From NCBI GenBank assembly GCA_946552115.1, contig CAMNRH010000013.1:16927-80926 (forward strand): a DNA stretch of 64,000 bases, given 5' to 3'. The stretch comes from an uncultured Lachnospiraceae bacterium. GTDB lineage: Bacteria; Bacillota; Clostridia; Lachnospirales; Lachnospiraceae. Made by a program: the position numbers and the translations under genes. The notes under the pieces are model-generated. The model worked only from the letters and a program-made list of their open reading frames with translations, was not told where the DNA came from and made no database searches. Below, piece after piece: positions 50,754 to 60,558 of the stretch (the first letter of the stretch is position 1; each line of letters begins with the position of its first letter).

Positions 50754-52040
50754 ATGAAAAAGAGATTAATTGCCACAGCAATTGTGGCAGCAATGCTGAT
50801 TGGGACCGTTCTTTCAGCCAGCGGATGCAGTTCATCTGCCAGCTCAGACGGAAAAACCCATATCACCATGCTTCAGTATAAGCCAGAGGCTGTTGACGCT
50901 TTTGAAGCAATGGAAAAGGAATTCAATGCAACACATGATGACATTGTACTTACCATTGAATCCCCTAACGACGCCATGACTGTACTGAAGACTCGTCTTA
51001 TTAAGGAGAACGCGCCGGATATCATTGGTATCGGCGGTGACGTCAACTTCTCAAACTTCCTTGATGCTGAGATTCTTTCAGATATTTCAGATTTTGAGGG
51101 CTTATCGTTAATTAAACAGGCGTATCTGGACATTGATAAGAATCTGGAGTTCGTCCCGACAGACGGCGTTTACGCAGTTCCTTATGTAGCAAATGCCGCA
51201 GGCGTCCTGTACAACAGGGAAATGTTCCAGAAAAACGGCTGGAAGATTCCGACAACATGGCAGGAATTCATGGATTTGTGCAATACAATAGAAGCTTCAG
51301 GACAGCAATCTTTGTACTTTGGCTTTAAAGATGTGTGGACCTGCCTGGCACCGTGGAATGCACTGGCCTGTGACCTTGCACCCGCTGATGTGTGCCGCCA
51401 GGTAAATAAAGGAGAAACTAAATTTGCCGACGAATATCAGGAAGTAGCCGAAAAAATGTTAGAGCTTCTCGACCATGCACAGAACGACCCGTTCGCTTAC
51501 AGCTACAACGATGCCTGTACCGCTTTTGCAAACGGCGAAGCGGCAATGTACTGCATCGGAAGCTACGCCGTTCCGCAGATTCAATCCGTAAATCCTGATA
51601 TGGATATTGATTCCTTTGTTATGCCGGGATGCGACAGCGAAGCAGACAACATTCTGAACTCCGGCGTCGACCTTCAGTTCTGCGTTATGAATGACTGCGA
51701 AAACAAAGAAGCCGCTTATGAAGTACTGAACTTCATGTTAGAGGATTCTACCATCCAGACCTATCTGGACAATCAGAATGCCGTTCCATGTAAGGATACG
51801 GAATTCAAGCTTTCACCGGCTCTTGACGGCATGTTAAGCTATATTAATGAAGGAAGAATGGTAGACTATCAGGATCACTATTATCCGTCTGAAATGAGCG
51901 TAGATGCACAGATTCAGACATTCCTGTTAGACGGAAGCGTAGATAAATTCCTGAACAAATTTGATACCGACTGGGTAAGATACAATCGTGATATTATCCG
52001 TAAAGTACAGGAATACGAGGCAAAGGGAGGTAATGAATAA
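50754..52040 (+). CDS. Carbohydrate ABC transporter substrate-binding lipoprotein
   Basis: Lipobox LSASGC, SBP_bac_1 type sequence; start at ATG preceded by aaggagagg. Confidence 0.92.
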   Translation: MKKRLIATAIVAAMLIGTVLSASGCSSSASSDGKTHITMLQYKPEAVDAFEAMEKEFNATHDDIVLTIESPNDAMTVLKTRLIKENAPDIIGIGGDVNFSNFLDAEILSDISDFEGLSLIKQAYLDIDKNLEFVPTDGVYAVPYVANAAGVLYNREMFQKNGWKIPTTWQEFMDLCNTIEASGQQSLYFGFKDVWTCLAPWNALACDLAPADVCRQVNKGETKFADEYQEVAEKMLELLDHAQNDPFAYSYNDACTAFANGEAAMYCIGSYAVPQIQSVNPDMDIDSFVMPGCDSEADNILNSGVDLQFCVMNDCENKEAAYEVLNFMLEDSTIQTYLDNQNAVPCKDTEFKLSPALDGMLSYINEGRMVDYQDHYYPSEMSVDAQIQTFLLDGSVDKFLNKFDTDWVRYNRDIIRKVQEYEAKGGNE

Positions 52041-52891
52041 TGAATAAAAAACTTAGCAGAAATCAAACTTTTATGTTAATCACTATCCCTGTGCTGGCAT
52101 TGTTCTTCTGCTTTAATACTTTGCCGCTGATTAAAGGTCTGATATACAGCTTTACGAACTTTAAAGGCTTCGGAAGCTACGATTGGGTAGGACTTCGTAA
52201 CTATGCCGACCTGTTTACAGACGGGCGTGTAGGAAAATCTTACCTGTTTACATTTAAATTTGCAATTGTTGCCACGATACTTACAAATGTTATCGCTCTG
52301 CTTCTTGCACTGGGACTGAACGGCAAGATTCGTGCAAAAAGCGCTTTAAGAGGCGTATATTTTGTTCCGAGAATCTTAGGCGGACTGGTTGTAGGTTATA
52401 TCTTCGGATATATCTTTACATATATCCTGCCGGCAATTACCGGCGGCTCAAGCATGCTCTCCGATACGAACACCGCATGGCTTGCTATCGTAATTGTTGC
52501 GGCATGGCAGTCGATTGCGCAGACAACCCTGATTTATATTTCCGGTCTTCAGACAGTGCCGGAGGACGTATATGAAGCCGGAGCTATTGACGGCGCTACA
52601 GGATGGAAGAGCTTCAAAGAGCTGACGTTCCCGCTTATCATTCCATTCTTCAGTATCAACATGGTGCTTAGTATGAAAGACTTCCTGATGGTATTCGACC
52701 AGATTATGGCCCTCACCAAAGGTGGTCCCGCACAGAGTACAGAGTCCATCTCCTACCTTATCTATAACAATGGTATGGGCGGCGGACAGTTTGGTTTCCA
52801 GAGTGCCAATGCGGTTATCTTCTTTATCGTAATTGTAGCAATCTCTGTAGCCCAGCTTAATTTCACAGGAAAGAAGGAGGAACAGTTATAA
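52040..52891 (+). CDS. Carbohydrate ABC transporter permease (MalF/UgpA type)
   Basis: EAA motif YEAGAIDGATGWKSFKELTFPLI. Confidence 0.94.
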   Translation: MNKKLSRNQTFMLITIPVLALFFCFNTLPLIKGLIYSFTNFKGFGSYDWVGLRNYADLFTDGRVGKSYLFTFKFAIVATILTNVIALLLALGLNGKIRAKSALRGVYFVPRILGGLVVGYIFGYIFTYILPAITGGSSMLSDTNTAWLAIVIVAAWQSIAQTTLIYISGLQTVPEDVYEAGAIDGATGWKSFKELTFPLIIPFFSINMVLSMKDFLMVFDQIMALTKGGPAQSTESISYLIYNNGMGGGQFGFQSANAVIFFIVIVAISVAQLNFTGKKEEQL

Positions 52892-53739
52892 TGAAACAGA
52901 AAAATAAAGTTGCTGCTACCACAAATTGGCCGCTTACAATATTATTGATTCTTGGCTGTCTGACTGTTATCTTCCCGCTTTATATGGCGATTGTGATCGC
53001 ATTCAAGAAACCGTCAGAGATGACCAATGACATTGCCGGAGCATTAAGTCTTCCAAAAAGCTGGAGCCTTGAAAACTTTGCAGAGGCTATGCGTGTAACG
53101 GACTTCTGGCATTCACTTGGATACAGTGTTATGATTACTGTAATAACCGTAGTTCTTGCAATCCTGCTGCACTCCCTTGCCGGGTACGCAATCGGAAGAA
53201 GTATGGCAAAGAGTAAATTTTACAAATTCTCATACCTTTACATTGTAAGCGGTATGTTCGTACCGTTCGCAATCCTGATGATGCCTCTGGTAAAACAGAC
53301 CGCACAGATGGGGGTTGACAACTGGGTCGGTGTTATATTATGCTATCTTGTGTTCTACATGCCGATGAACGTTATGCTTTACACCGGTTATTTAAAGAAT
53401 ATTCCTATCGCACTGGAGGAGGCTGCTTTCGTAGACGGCGCTACTACATGGTCTACCTACTGGAAGGTTATCTTCCCGATTATGTCGCCGATGCATGCGA
53501 CTGTTGCTGTACTTACCGCTCTCGGAACATGGAATGACGTTATGACTCCGCTTGTTATCATGTCCGGTACCGGAGCCAACACTCTGCCGCTTGCACAGCT
53601 GACATTCCAGACACAGTTCGGTACGAATTATAATCTGGCATTTGCCTCCTACTTATTGGCACTGCTTCCTATCTTAATCTTCTATCTGGTATGCCAGAAG
53701 CAGATTATCAACGGTGTTGTAAACGGAGCGGTAAAGTAA
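52891..53739 (+). CDS. Carbohydrate ABC transporter permease (MalG/UgpE type)
   Basis: EAA motif LEEAAFVDGATTWSTYWKVIFPIM. Confidence 0.94.
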   Translation: MKQKNKVAATTNWPLTILLILGCLTVIFPLYMAIVIAFKKPSEMTNDIAGALSLPKSWSLENFAEAMRVTDFWHSLGYSVMITVITVVLAILLHSLAGYAIGRSMAKSKFYKFSYLYIVSGMFVPFAILMMPLVKQTAQMGVDNWVGVILCYLVFYMPMNVMLYTGYLKNIPIALEEAAFVDGATTWSTYWKVIFPIMSPMHATVAVLTALGTWNDVMTPLVIMSGTGANTLPLAQLTFQTQFGTNYNLAFASYLLALLPILIFYLVCQKQIINGVVNGAVK

Positions 53740-53776
53740 GAGCATTTAAAATTAATAACAATATGAGGGCAAACTT

Positions 53777-55966
53777 ATGGCGATTATACTTGACAAGACA
53801 AAGACTTTATTTACCCTGCAAACCGACCATAGTATGTACCAGATGAAAACAGGCAGGTATGGAGTTTTACTCCATACCTACTTTGGTAAAAAGGGTTCCA
53901 TTTTTGACTATTCCTATCTGGTTACTTACGCGGACCGGGGCTTTTCGGGCAATCCTTACGATGCGGAAAATGACCGCACCTATTCCTTAGACGCGCTTCC
54001 TCAGGAATATCCGACATACGGAAGCGGCGATTACCGCGGATGCGCGCTCAAGGTTCGGTATCCTGACGGAAGCTTTTCCTGTGAACTCAAATATAAAGGA
54101 TATGAAATCAAAAAGGGAAAATATACTCTTCCGGGGCTTCCCGCAATCTATGAGACAGAGGACAAAACGGCGGATACACTTATCATTACCCTGGAAGACA
54201 CCCGCCGGCTTTTTTGTGTTCATCTGTATTACGGGGTTTTTGAAAAGCTTGATATTATCACAAGGGCCGTGTGTATTGAAAATCACAGCGACGTTTCCTT
54301 ATATCTTGAAAATATACAGACTGCCTGTATAGATTTCCTGTACGGTAATTTTGATTTTCACACTTTCTACGGAAGGCATGTAAAAGAGCGGACACACCAG
54401 AGGACGCCTCTTGCCCACGGTATCCAGTCTGTAGGAAGCACCCGCGGAACCTCCAGCCATCAATATAACCCTTTTTTCATTCTTTCTGAGAAAGACACAT
54501 CAGAGGATACCGGAGGCTGCTATGGCATGTCTCTTTTATACAGCGGTGATTTTCTTGGCTCTGCCGAACACGACCAATACGAGCAGACAAGATGTCTCCT
54601 CGGCATTCATCCGGAAAATTTTACATGGTGCATAAAACCCGGTGATTCTTTCTATTCACCGGAGGCCGTCCTTGCATACTCCGATGAAGGCCTTGAGCGT
54701 CTCTCCCATATTTATCACAGAGCTTACCGCGAAAACCTGTGCAGAGGAATATGGAAGAATAAGCGGCGACCCATTCTTTTAAACAGCTGGGAAGGAGTCT
54801 ACTTCGATTTCGACGGAGACAAGCTGGTATCTATGGCCGAAGAAGCGTCCAGGCTTGGCGTCGAATTATTTGTCATGGATGACGGCTGGTTCGGAAAGCG
54901 CGACCTGGATGTATCCGGTCTTGGCGATTGGATTGTAAACGAGAAAAAGCTTGGCTGCTCTCTTCATGACGTATCGGATAGAATTCACGCGCTGGGCATG
55001 AGCTTTGGCATCTGGTTTGAACCGGAAGGCTTAAACGAGGACAGCGAACTCTACCGGGCGCATCCGGACTGGGCGCTCAGAATTCCGGGAAAGCCCCCTG
55101 TACGGGCAAGGTATCAGCTTCTTCTGGATTTTTCCAGAGAGGACGTTCGGGAATATATTCTTCGTCATGTATGTCAGGTTCTTGACAGTGCAAAAATAGA
55201 ATATTTGAAATGGGATTTAAATCGGAGCCTTTCAGACCTTTACAGCGCTTCCCTTCCCTCTGACAGACAGGGAGAAGTCGCACACCGATATGTACTTGGC
55301 GTATATGATATGCTGGAAAAGCTAAACAACCGCTATCCCGATATGCTGATTGAAGGCTGCAGCGGCGGCGGCGGCCGTTTCGACGCAGGTATGCTTTATT
55401 ACACTCCGCAAATCTGGTGCAGCGATGATACAGATGCCATTGAACGTCTGAGTATCCAATACGGAACTTCCTTTGGTTATCCTGTCAGCACGATGGGCTC
55501 TCACGTCTCAAAATGCCCGAATGAACAGACCGGACGCATGACGCCCCTTTATACCCGCGGAATCGTCGCCATGTCCGGAACCTTTGGCTATGAACTGGAC
55601 CCCGGCGAAATGACCGACGAAGACCGGGAAACAGTAAAAAACCAAATCGCAGAATTTAAACAATACTATAATCTGATTCAATACGGAGATTATTACCGTC
55701 TGACCTCTCCCGACGGCACGAAAAGCTGGCATAGCTGGGAATTTGCCGCACAGGACGGAAGTGAAGCGATTCTTTTTGCTGTTTCTCTTCAAATACATCC
55801 AAACGGCCCAGGCTGCTGGTGCAGACTGAAAGGGTTAAAAAAAGACCGTATCTATCTGGCAGACGGAATCGAATATCCCGGCGATGTGCTTATGAATACG
55901 GGACTTCCTCTACCGGCCGCAAAAACGGAATATGACGGTATTCGAATCCATATTACGGAAATATAA
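53777..55966 (+). CDS. GH36 alpha-galactosidase
   Basis: LFVMDDGWFGKRDLDVSGLGDW, YLKWDLNR nucleophile motif, EGCSGGGGRFD, CSDDTDAIERL. Confidence 0.95.
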   Translation: MAIILDKTKTLFTLQTDHSMYQMKTGRYGVLLHTYFGKKGSIFDYSYLVTYADRGFSGNPYDAENDRTYSLDALPQEYPTYGSGDYRGCALKVRYPDGSFSCELKYKGYEIKKGKYTLPGLPAIYETEDKTADTLIITLEDTRRLFCVHLYYGVFEKLDIITRAVCIENHSDVSLYLENIQTACIDFLYGNFDFHTFYGRHVKERTHQRTPLAHGIQSVGSTRGTSSHQYNPFFILSEKDTSEDTGGCYGMSLLYSGDFLGSAEHDQYEQTRCLLGIHPENFTWCIKPGDSFYSPEAVLAYSDEGLERLSHIYHRAYRENLCRGIWKNKRRPILLNSWEGVYFDFDGDKLVSMAEEASRLGVELFVMDDGWFGKRDLDVSGLGDWIVNEKKLGCSLHDVSDRIHALGMSFGIWFEPEGLNEDSELYRAHPDWALRIPGKPPVRARYQLLLDFSREDVREYILRHVCQVLDSAKIEYLKWDLNRSLSDLYSASLPSDRQGEVAHRYVLGVYDMLEKLNNRYPDMLIEGCSGGGGRFDAGMLYYTPQIWCSDDTDAIERLSIQYGTSFGYPVSTMGSHVSKCPNEQTGRMTPLYTRGIVAMSGTFGYELDPGEMTDEDRETVKNQIAEFKQYYNLIQYGDYYRLTSPDGTKSWHSWEFAAQDGSEAILFAVSLQIHPNGPGCWCRLKGLKKDRIYLADGIEYPGDVLMNTGLPLPAAKTEYDGIRIHITEI

Positions 55967-55972
55967 TTACTT

Positions 55973-56010
55973 TAAAAAAGGGATGTCCGCAGCCGTGCGG
56001 CATCCCTTTT
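55973..56010. terminator. Bidirectional intrinsic terminator
   Basis: aaaaaagggatgtccgcagccgtgcggcatccctttt. Confidence 0.75.
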
Positions 56011-56509
56011 ACCCTTTTACTTTTCCTGATATATATCCTTTCACTTCTTCTTTGGACATACCAAGCGCCATCGCAAACTCACCAATAAGAAATTTTTCTG
56101 CCATTCCAAGATATTTATCGTCCATGTTAATTGACTTTTTTCCGGAAGACAATCTTTTCATTTTCCTCGAATAGGAGGTCTTAATTACTGCAATCCATGC
56201 CCTGCATTCATTTTTAAACACCGCCTCCTTATACAGAGACTCCCGTTTTTTCTCCTCCGCAATACCTAATGCCTCAATCTCAGGCATATCCTCAATCAAT
56301 CTCTCCGCTTCCTCCGCCGTAATTACCGAGCGAATCTGCCCCCGTTCATTTGCTACGGGAGTATAAAGTACCCCGCCGCTGTCATACACCGGCTTAAGCG
56401 TATAATATTGTTTATTTTTATCAGAACAGCTCATATTCAGCGTTCCGATCGCCATTACCTTACAAACGCCTTCTTTATAATGTGCTACATAATTTCCTAT
56501 TTCATACAT
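56009..56509 (-). CDS. CarD family transcriptional regulator
   Basis: MYEIGNYVAHYKEGVCKVMAIGTL..YYTLKPVYDSGGVLYTPVAN N-terminal CarD/TRCF RNAP-interaction domain. Confidence 0.9.
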   Translation of the reverse strand: MYEIGNYVAHYKEGVCKVMAIGTLNMSCSDKNKQYYTLKPVYDSGGVLYTPVANERGQIRSVITAEEAERLIEDMPEIEALGIAEEKKRESLYKEAVFKNECRAWIAVIKTSYSRKMKRLSSGKKSINMDDKYLGMAEKFLIGEFAMALGMSKEEVKGYISGKVKG

Positions 56510-56582
56510 AATCATCACCTAATTATATTGTAGCACGCAAACTTTCCTAATGTAAGTAGTTTTTTTATAAATTTTCAGAAAT

Positions 56583-57320
56583 TTATCTGATATATCCCTC
56601 ATTATAAGCTTTTACCTTATTATAGGCATATAACTCGGTATAGGTTGCCCTCATATACGGATTCACAAAAAACACTCCCAAAAGCCCGCATGTAAACAAA
56701 TCCAATATTCCCCATCCCAAAAAAGAAATCCCAAGAACAAACGCATTCCATTTCTCGCCGTACATCATCCTTTTACTGATTGCAAATGCCTCCCTCTGAT
56801 TCATCTGCGGATTCTCGGCCAGAATATACGGCACCATTAAGTATTCATAGGATTTGACTATTCCCGGAATAACGAAAAGCAGCGACCATAGCGCAATATA
56901 TAAATTCATAAGAAACATGGTCAAAACAACATTTCCATAATGTCCTGAGCGAAACGGCGCCAGAACCTCCTTAAGCCCTGTTTTCTTTGTTCTGTTTTCC
57001 ACAAAAAATCTATTACCGCCGACTTCAAGTACATTTCCCAAAAGTATTTTCAGCACCATACCGATGACCGTAATAAACAGGCCAAAGGTTGTGAATAATG
57101 CGATGGCTGCCGTAAAGGCCCTCCGAACCTCCGGAGAATTCATATACAGTGTATTAAACTCATCCAGATTATCCTTATAAGCTTTCAGATTATAATTAAC
57201 CGTATTAAAATTAGGAACCGCCGCAAAAAAACCCATAATCAGACAAACCGCAACGCACTCCCAATAATTTTTATAAAACAGCTGCTTTGCATTTGTTTTT
57301 AGCTGCATTCTTGACCACAT
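56583..57320 (-). CDS. DUF975 family membrane protein
   Basis: Polytopic protein; ..SYEYLMVPYILAENPQMNQREAFAISKRMMYGEKWNAFVLGISFLGWGIL typical DUF975. Confidence 0.85.
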   Translation of the reverse strand: MWSRMQLKTNAKQLFYKNYWECVAVCLIMGFFAAVPNFNTVNYNLKAYKDNLDEFNTLYMNSPEVRRAFTAAIALFTTFGLFITVIGMVLKILLGNVLEVGGNRFFVENRTKKTGLKEVLAPFRSGHYGNVVLTMFLMNLYIALWSLLFVIPGIVKSYEYLMVPYILAENPQMNQREAFAISKRMMYGEKWNAFVLGISFLGWGILDLFTCGLLGVFFVNPYMRATYTELYAYNKVKAYNEGYIR

Positions 57321-57331
57321 GATTCTCCCTC

Positions 57332-58957
57332 CTATTGAATATCCCTAATCTTCTTTCTAAGCGACAATACCTGATTCGGAGCCACGGACAATTCATCAAT
57401 TCCTATTTGAATAAAATATTCCGTCATCGACAAATCCGCCGCCAAATCGCCGCATATGCTGATTGTCTTGCCTTCCAGATGCACATTATTCGTCACGATC
57501 CGAAGCATCTTAAGAACCGCCGGATGATAAGGGTTATAATACTTGCTAAGCCTGTGGCTTCCCCTGTCCAGTCCAAGCGTAAGCTGCGTTAAATCGTTGG
57601 TTCCTATACTGAAAAAGTCAACCTCTCTCGCCAGCTCGCCGCTTAACATGACCGCAGCAGGGGTCTCAATCATAACGCCTACCGGAATATTGGCATTAAA
57701 AGGTATCTTATCCTCCTTAAGTCCTCTTTTTACACGTTCCATTGTATCCTTCGCCCGGACAACCTCCTCCACAGAGGTAATCATCGGCAGCATAACACTG
57801 ACGTTTCCATATGCCGACGCCCTCAAAATTGCCCGAAGCTGCTCAAGAAACAAATCCTCTTTCTCAAACATAACACGAAGCCCCCGAAAACCGATGGCCG
57901 GATTCTCCTGCCTCCCCAAATCTATACATTGAGCCATCTTGTCTCCGCCCAGGTCAGCTACACGAATGACTACGCGGTTATCTCCCATAGATTCCGCAGC
58001 CAGCCTGTATACCTGAAAAATCTGCTCCTCCGTCGGGATTCTGTTACCGGTTTCCATATATAAAAATTCACTTCGAAAAAGACCGATTCCGCCCGCATCA
58101 CTCCGGAGAACATTCTCAATATCCTCTTTCGTTCCTACATTTGCACAAATATCTATCTTCTGTCCGCTCTGGGTAACATTTTCCTTTCCCTTAAGCCGCT
58201 CCAGATTCTTTGTCTGGTGCACGCCCGCGTCTCTTCTTTCTTTCATCCTTGTGAGGGTCGTATAATCCGGCTCAATATATACCTTGCCCTCATATCCGTC
58301 TACAATAATTGTCTTTCCCTCATATTCCTGCTTCAGCACCTCGCCCAAACCGATAACGGAGGGAATTCCTCTCGTTCTTGCGAGAACTGCCGTGTGAGAG
58401 TTAATCGCTCCGTACATTGTGACAAAGCCCAGCACTTTCGTCTTATCAAGCTGTACCGTATCGCTCGGATACAATTCTCTGGCGGCCATAATAAAGGGTT
58501 CATCCATAAACATTTTATCCATAAGGCTCCGGGATAAAATACGGATAAGTCTGACCGCAATATCCCTGATGTCGCCCTCATGCCCCCGATTATAACCTTT
58601 CTTCTGAAATTCCTTATCAGACAGGGCCCTCTCTGCGACCTCCTGTATAATATATTCCACATTCAGCTTTTCCTCGAGTATGAGGGTATTAATCTTATCA
58701 TTAAAATAGGCATCCTCCAAAATCTCCTGCTGCATCTCAAAAATAGCCGCATTCGCCTCGCCTACCTCCCTTACCGAAAGGTCGTAAAGCATCTTAAGCT
58801 CGGATACCGCTTTCTCCCGCGCCCGCTGAAAGCGCTGAATCTCTTTTTCCACATCCTTAACGTAAATTCTCTTAATTTCTTTTATATCTCTTTTATAAAA
58901 AGCAAGTTTTCCGATTGCAATTCCTTCCGATATTTTTTTCCCTGTTAATGTAATCAT
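57332..58957 (-). CDS. ptsI: Phosphoenolpyruvate-protein phosphotransferase (Enzyme I)
   Basis: Phospho-His region TMYGAINSHTAVLARTRGIPSVIG; GGIGLFRSEFLYM; VGVMIETPAAV; FFSIGTNDLTQ. Confidence 0.96.
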   Translation of the reverse strand: MITLTGKKISEGIAIGKLAFYKRDIKEIKRIYVKDVEKEIQRFQRAREKAVSELKMLYDLSVREVGEANAAIFEMQQEILEDAYFNDKINTLILEEKLNVEYIIQEVAERALSDKEFQKKGYNRGHEGDIRDIAVRLIRILSRSLMDKMFMDEPFIMAARELYPSDTVQLDKTKVLGFVTMYGAINSHTAVLARTRGIPSVIGLGEVLKQEYEGKTIIVDGYEGKVYIEPDYTTLTRMKERRDAGVHQTKNLERLKGKENVTQSGQKIDICANVGTKEDIENVLRSDAGGIGLFRSEFLYMETGNRIPTEEQIFQVYRLAAESMGDNRVVIRVADLGGDKMAQCIDLGRQENPAIGFRGLRVMFEKEDLFLEQLRAILRASAYGNVSVMLPMITSVEEVVRAKDTMERVKRGLKEDKIPFNANIPVGVMIETPAAVMLSGELAREVDFFSIGTNDLTQLTLGLDRGSHRLSKYYNPYHPAVLKMLRIVTNNVHLEGKTISICGDLAADLSMTEYFIQIGIDELSVAPNQVLSLRKKIRDIQ

Positions 58958-59053
58958 ATCCTCATCCCCATCATTAATAAAATGTACACTTTTACTTTAC
59001 ACGTCCTGACACACTTCGTCAAGAAAATATCTTGAAAAACCTCAAGGAATCCA

Positions 59054-59082
59054 TTGACTTTTTCTCTAATACACGATACAAT
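59054..59082 (+). promoter_or_regulatory. Sigma-A promoter for csp
   Basis: TTGACT (59054-59059) - 17 nt - TACAAT (59077-59082). Confidence 0.7.
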
Positions 59083-59094
59083 GGCAAAGTATCG

Positions 59095-59116
59095 TAATTC
59101 GGAATTTTCCGAATTA
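59095..59116 (+). promoter_or_regulatory. Hairpin in csp 5' leader
   Basis: taattcggaa-tt-ttccgaatta, followed by taacttttttt. Confidence 0.6.
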
Positions 59117-59150
59117 TAACTTTTTTTCATTTATATATGGAGGTATCACT

Positions 59151-59348
59151 ATGAAGGGTACAGTGAAATGGTTTAACAACCAGAAAGGCTACGGATTCAT
59201 TTCTGATGAATCAGGAAATGATGTATTCGTACACTACTCAGGTCTTAACATGGAAGGCTTCAAGTCTTTAGAGGAAGGACAGGAAGTAGAGTATGACGTA
59301 ACTGAAGGCGCTAAAGGACCTCAGGCAGTAAACGTAACGAAGCTCTAA
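59151..59348 (+). CDS. Cold shock protein (CspA/CspB family)
   Basis: [35 protein letters not shown]1/RNP2 motifs. Confidence 0.97.
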   Translation: MKGTVKWFNNQKGYGFISDESGNDVFVHYSGLNMEGFKSLEEGQEVEYDVTEGAKGPQAVNVTKL

Positions 59349-59466
59349 ACCCTATTAATCGTATTTTTGAAGCACTTTTTATTATTAAGATTAATATTGA
59401 TTGCAATATTCAGGATTGATATAGAAAGAGTAATATATAAGTAAATATAAAATAAGATTAATAAAA

Positions 59467-59503
59467 ATAAAACCGGACAACATACCGTCCGGTTTTATTT
59501 TAC
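59467..59503. terminator. Intrinsic terminator
   Basis: aataaaaccggacaacataccgtccggttttatttta. Confidence 0.8.
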
Positions 59504-59504
59504 C

Positions 59505-60419
59505 CTAAAACACAATTGCTGATACTATCGGAATCGTTACGACAGACAATAATGTTGTAAGCGCTACACCTTTCGCGGTCAGCTCCGCCTCCTCGCTGCC
59601 TCCGTACTGCTGCATCAGCATTGCGTTCATACTGGCTGCAGGAGTAGCAATCATAATCATGCAGACACCGCACAGCATCTCATTTTCAATAACCCCGTTA
59701 ATAACCGGCATAATCAAAATCGGGAGCAAAAGCAGCTTTGTCATAGAATACAAAAGCAGCCTTACATCCAAAAACAGCTCTTTAATCCTGATTCCTGCCA
59801 ATGAAATCCCGATTACCATCATACTTAGCGGTGCGGTAAGGCCGCTAAGGCCGCTCATTGTCGTATCAAAAAACGGAGGGGTCGGAATATCAAAAAGATA
59901 AATTACAATCGCAAGAATACTGCTGATTACCCCTATATTCAATATCTTAATCCACTGAATTTTACCCATTCCCTGCCCCTGCGCCGTCTGTATTCCATAG
60001 GTATACATCAGCACATTAAACAGCATGGAAAAGATAGCCGCGTATAAAAGCGCCTCCTGCCCGTATACAGCCGCTATCACCGGAAATCCCATAAAGCCGA
60101 TATTATTAAAGGCTGACAGCAGCCGATAAGCATTTCTCTCCTTTTTCTCTACGCGGAAAAGAACCGGAGCCGCCAACGAAAGCAATACCATACCTCCCAA
60201 AATCACCACCGCAATTTCTGTCGTCAGCAGAAGATCCTTTCCCTGAATCGTACCGTCTCCATTCACTACGGCAGATACCGTAAGCGCCGGATTCGCAACA
60301 TTCACAACAATCCAGGATAGTTTCTTACTGAATTCTTCATTCATAATCTCCCGCTTTGCAGCGGCATATCCTATCACAATGTAAATAAACAGCACAATCA
60401 TCTGTTGTAAAAGCAGCAT
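59505..60419 (-). CDS. AEC family transporter (auxin efflux carrier-like permease)
   Basis: 10-TM-like protein; GYAAAKREIMNEEFSKKLSWIVVNVANPALTVSAVV, ..ATPAASMNAMLMQQYGGSEEAELTAKGVALTTLLSVVTIPI. Confidence 0.9.
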   Translation of the reverse strand: MLLLQQMIVLFIYIVIGYAAAKREIMNEEFSKKLSWIVVNVANPALTVSAVVNGDGTIQGKDLLLTTEIAVVILGGMVLLSLAAPVLFRVEKKERNAYRLLSAFNNIGFMGFPVIAAVYGQEALLYAAIFSMLFNVLMYTYGIQTAQGQGMGKIQWIKILNIGVISSILAIVIYLFDIPTPPFFDTTMSGLSGLTAPLSMMVIGISLAGIRIKELFLDVRLLLYSMTKLLLLPILIMPVINGVIENEMLCGVCMIMIATPAASMNAMLMQQYGGSEEAELTAKGVALTTLLSVVTIPIVSAIVF

Positions 60420-60558
60420 ATCTCTTATCTCCCCTTAACTCTGTGACTGATACCTCAGAATTGCTCTGCACCCTTTACCTCAGTACCATAATATAGCATA
60501 TCACATTTTTCCAAATGTGCAAGAGTTCCTTTTATAAATCGCATCTTATAGTCTGCAT

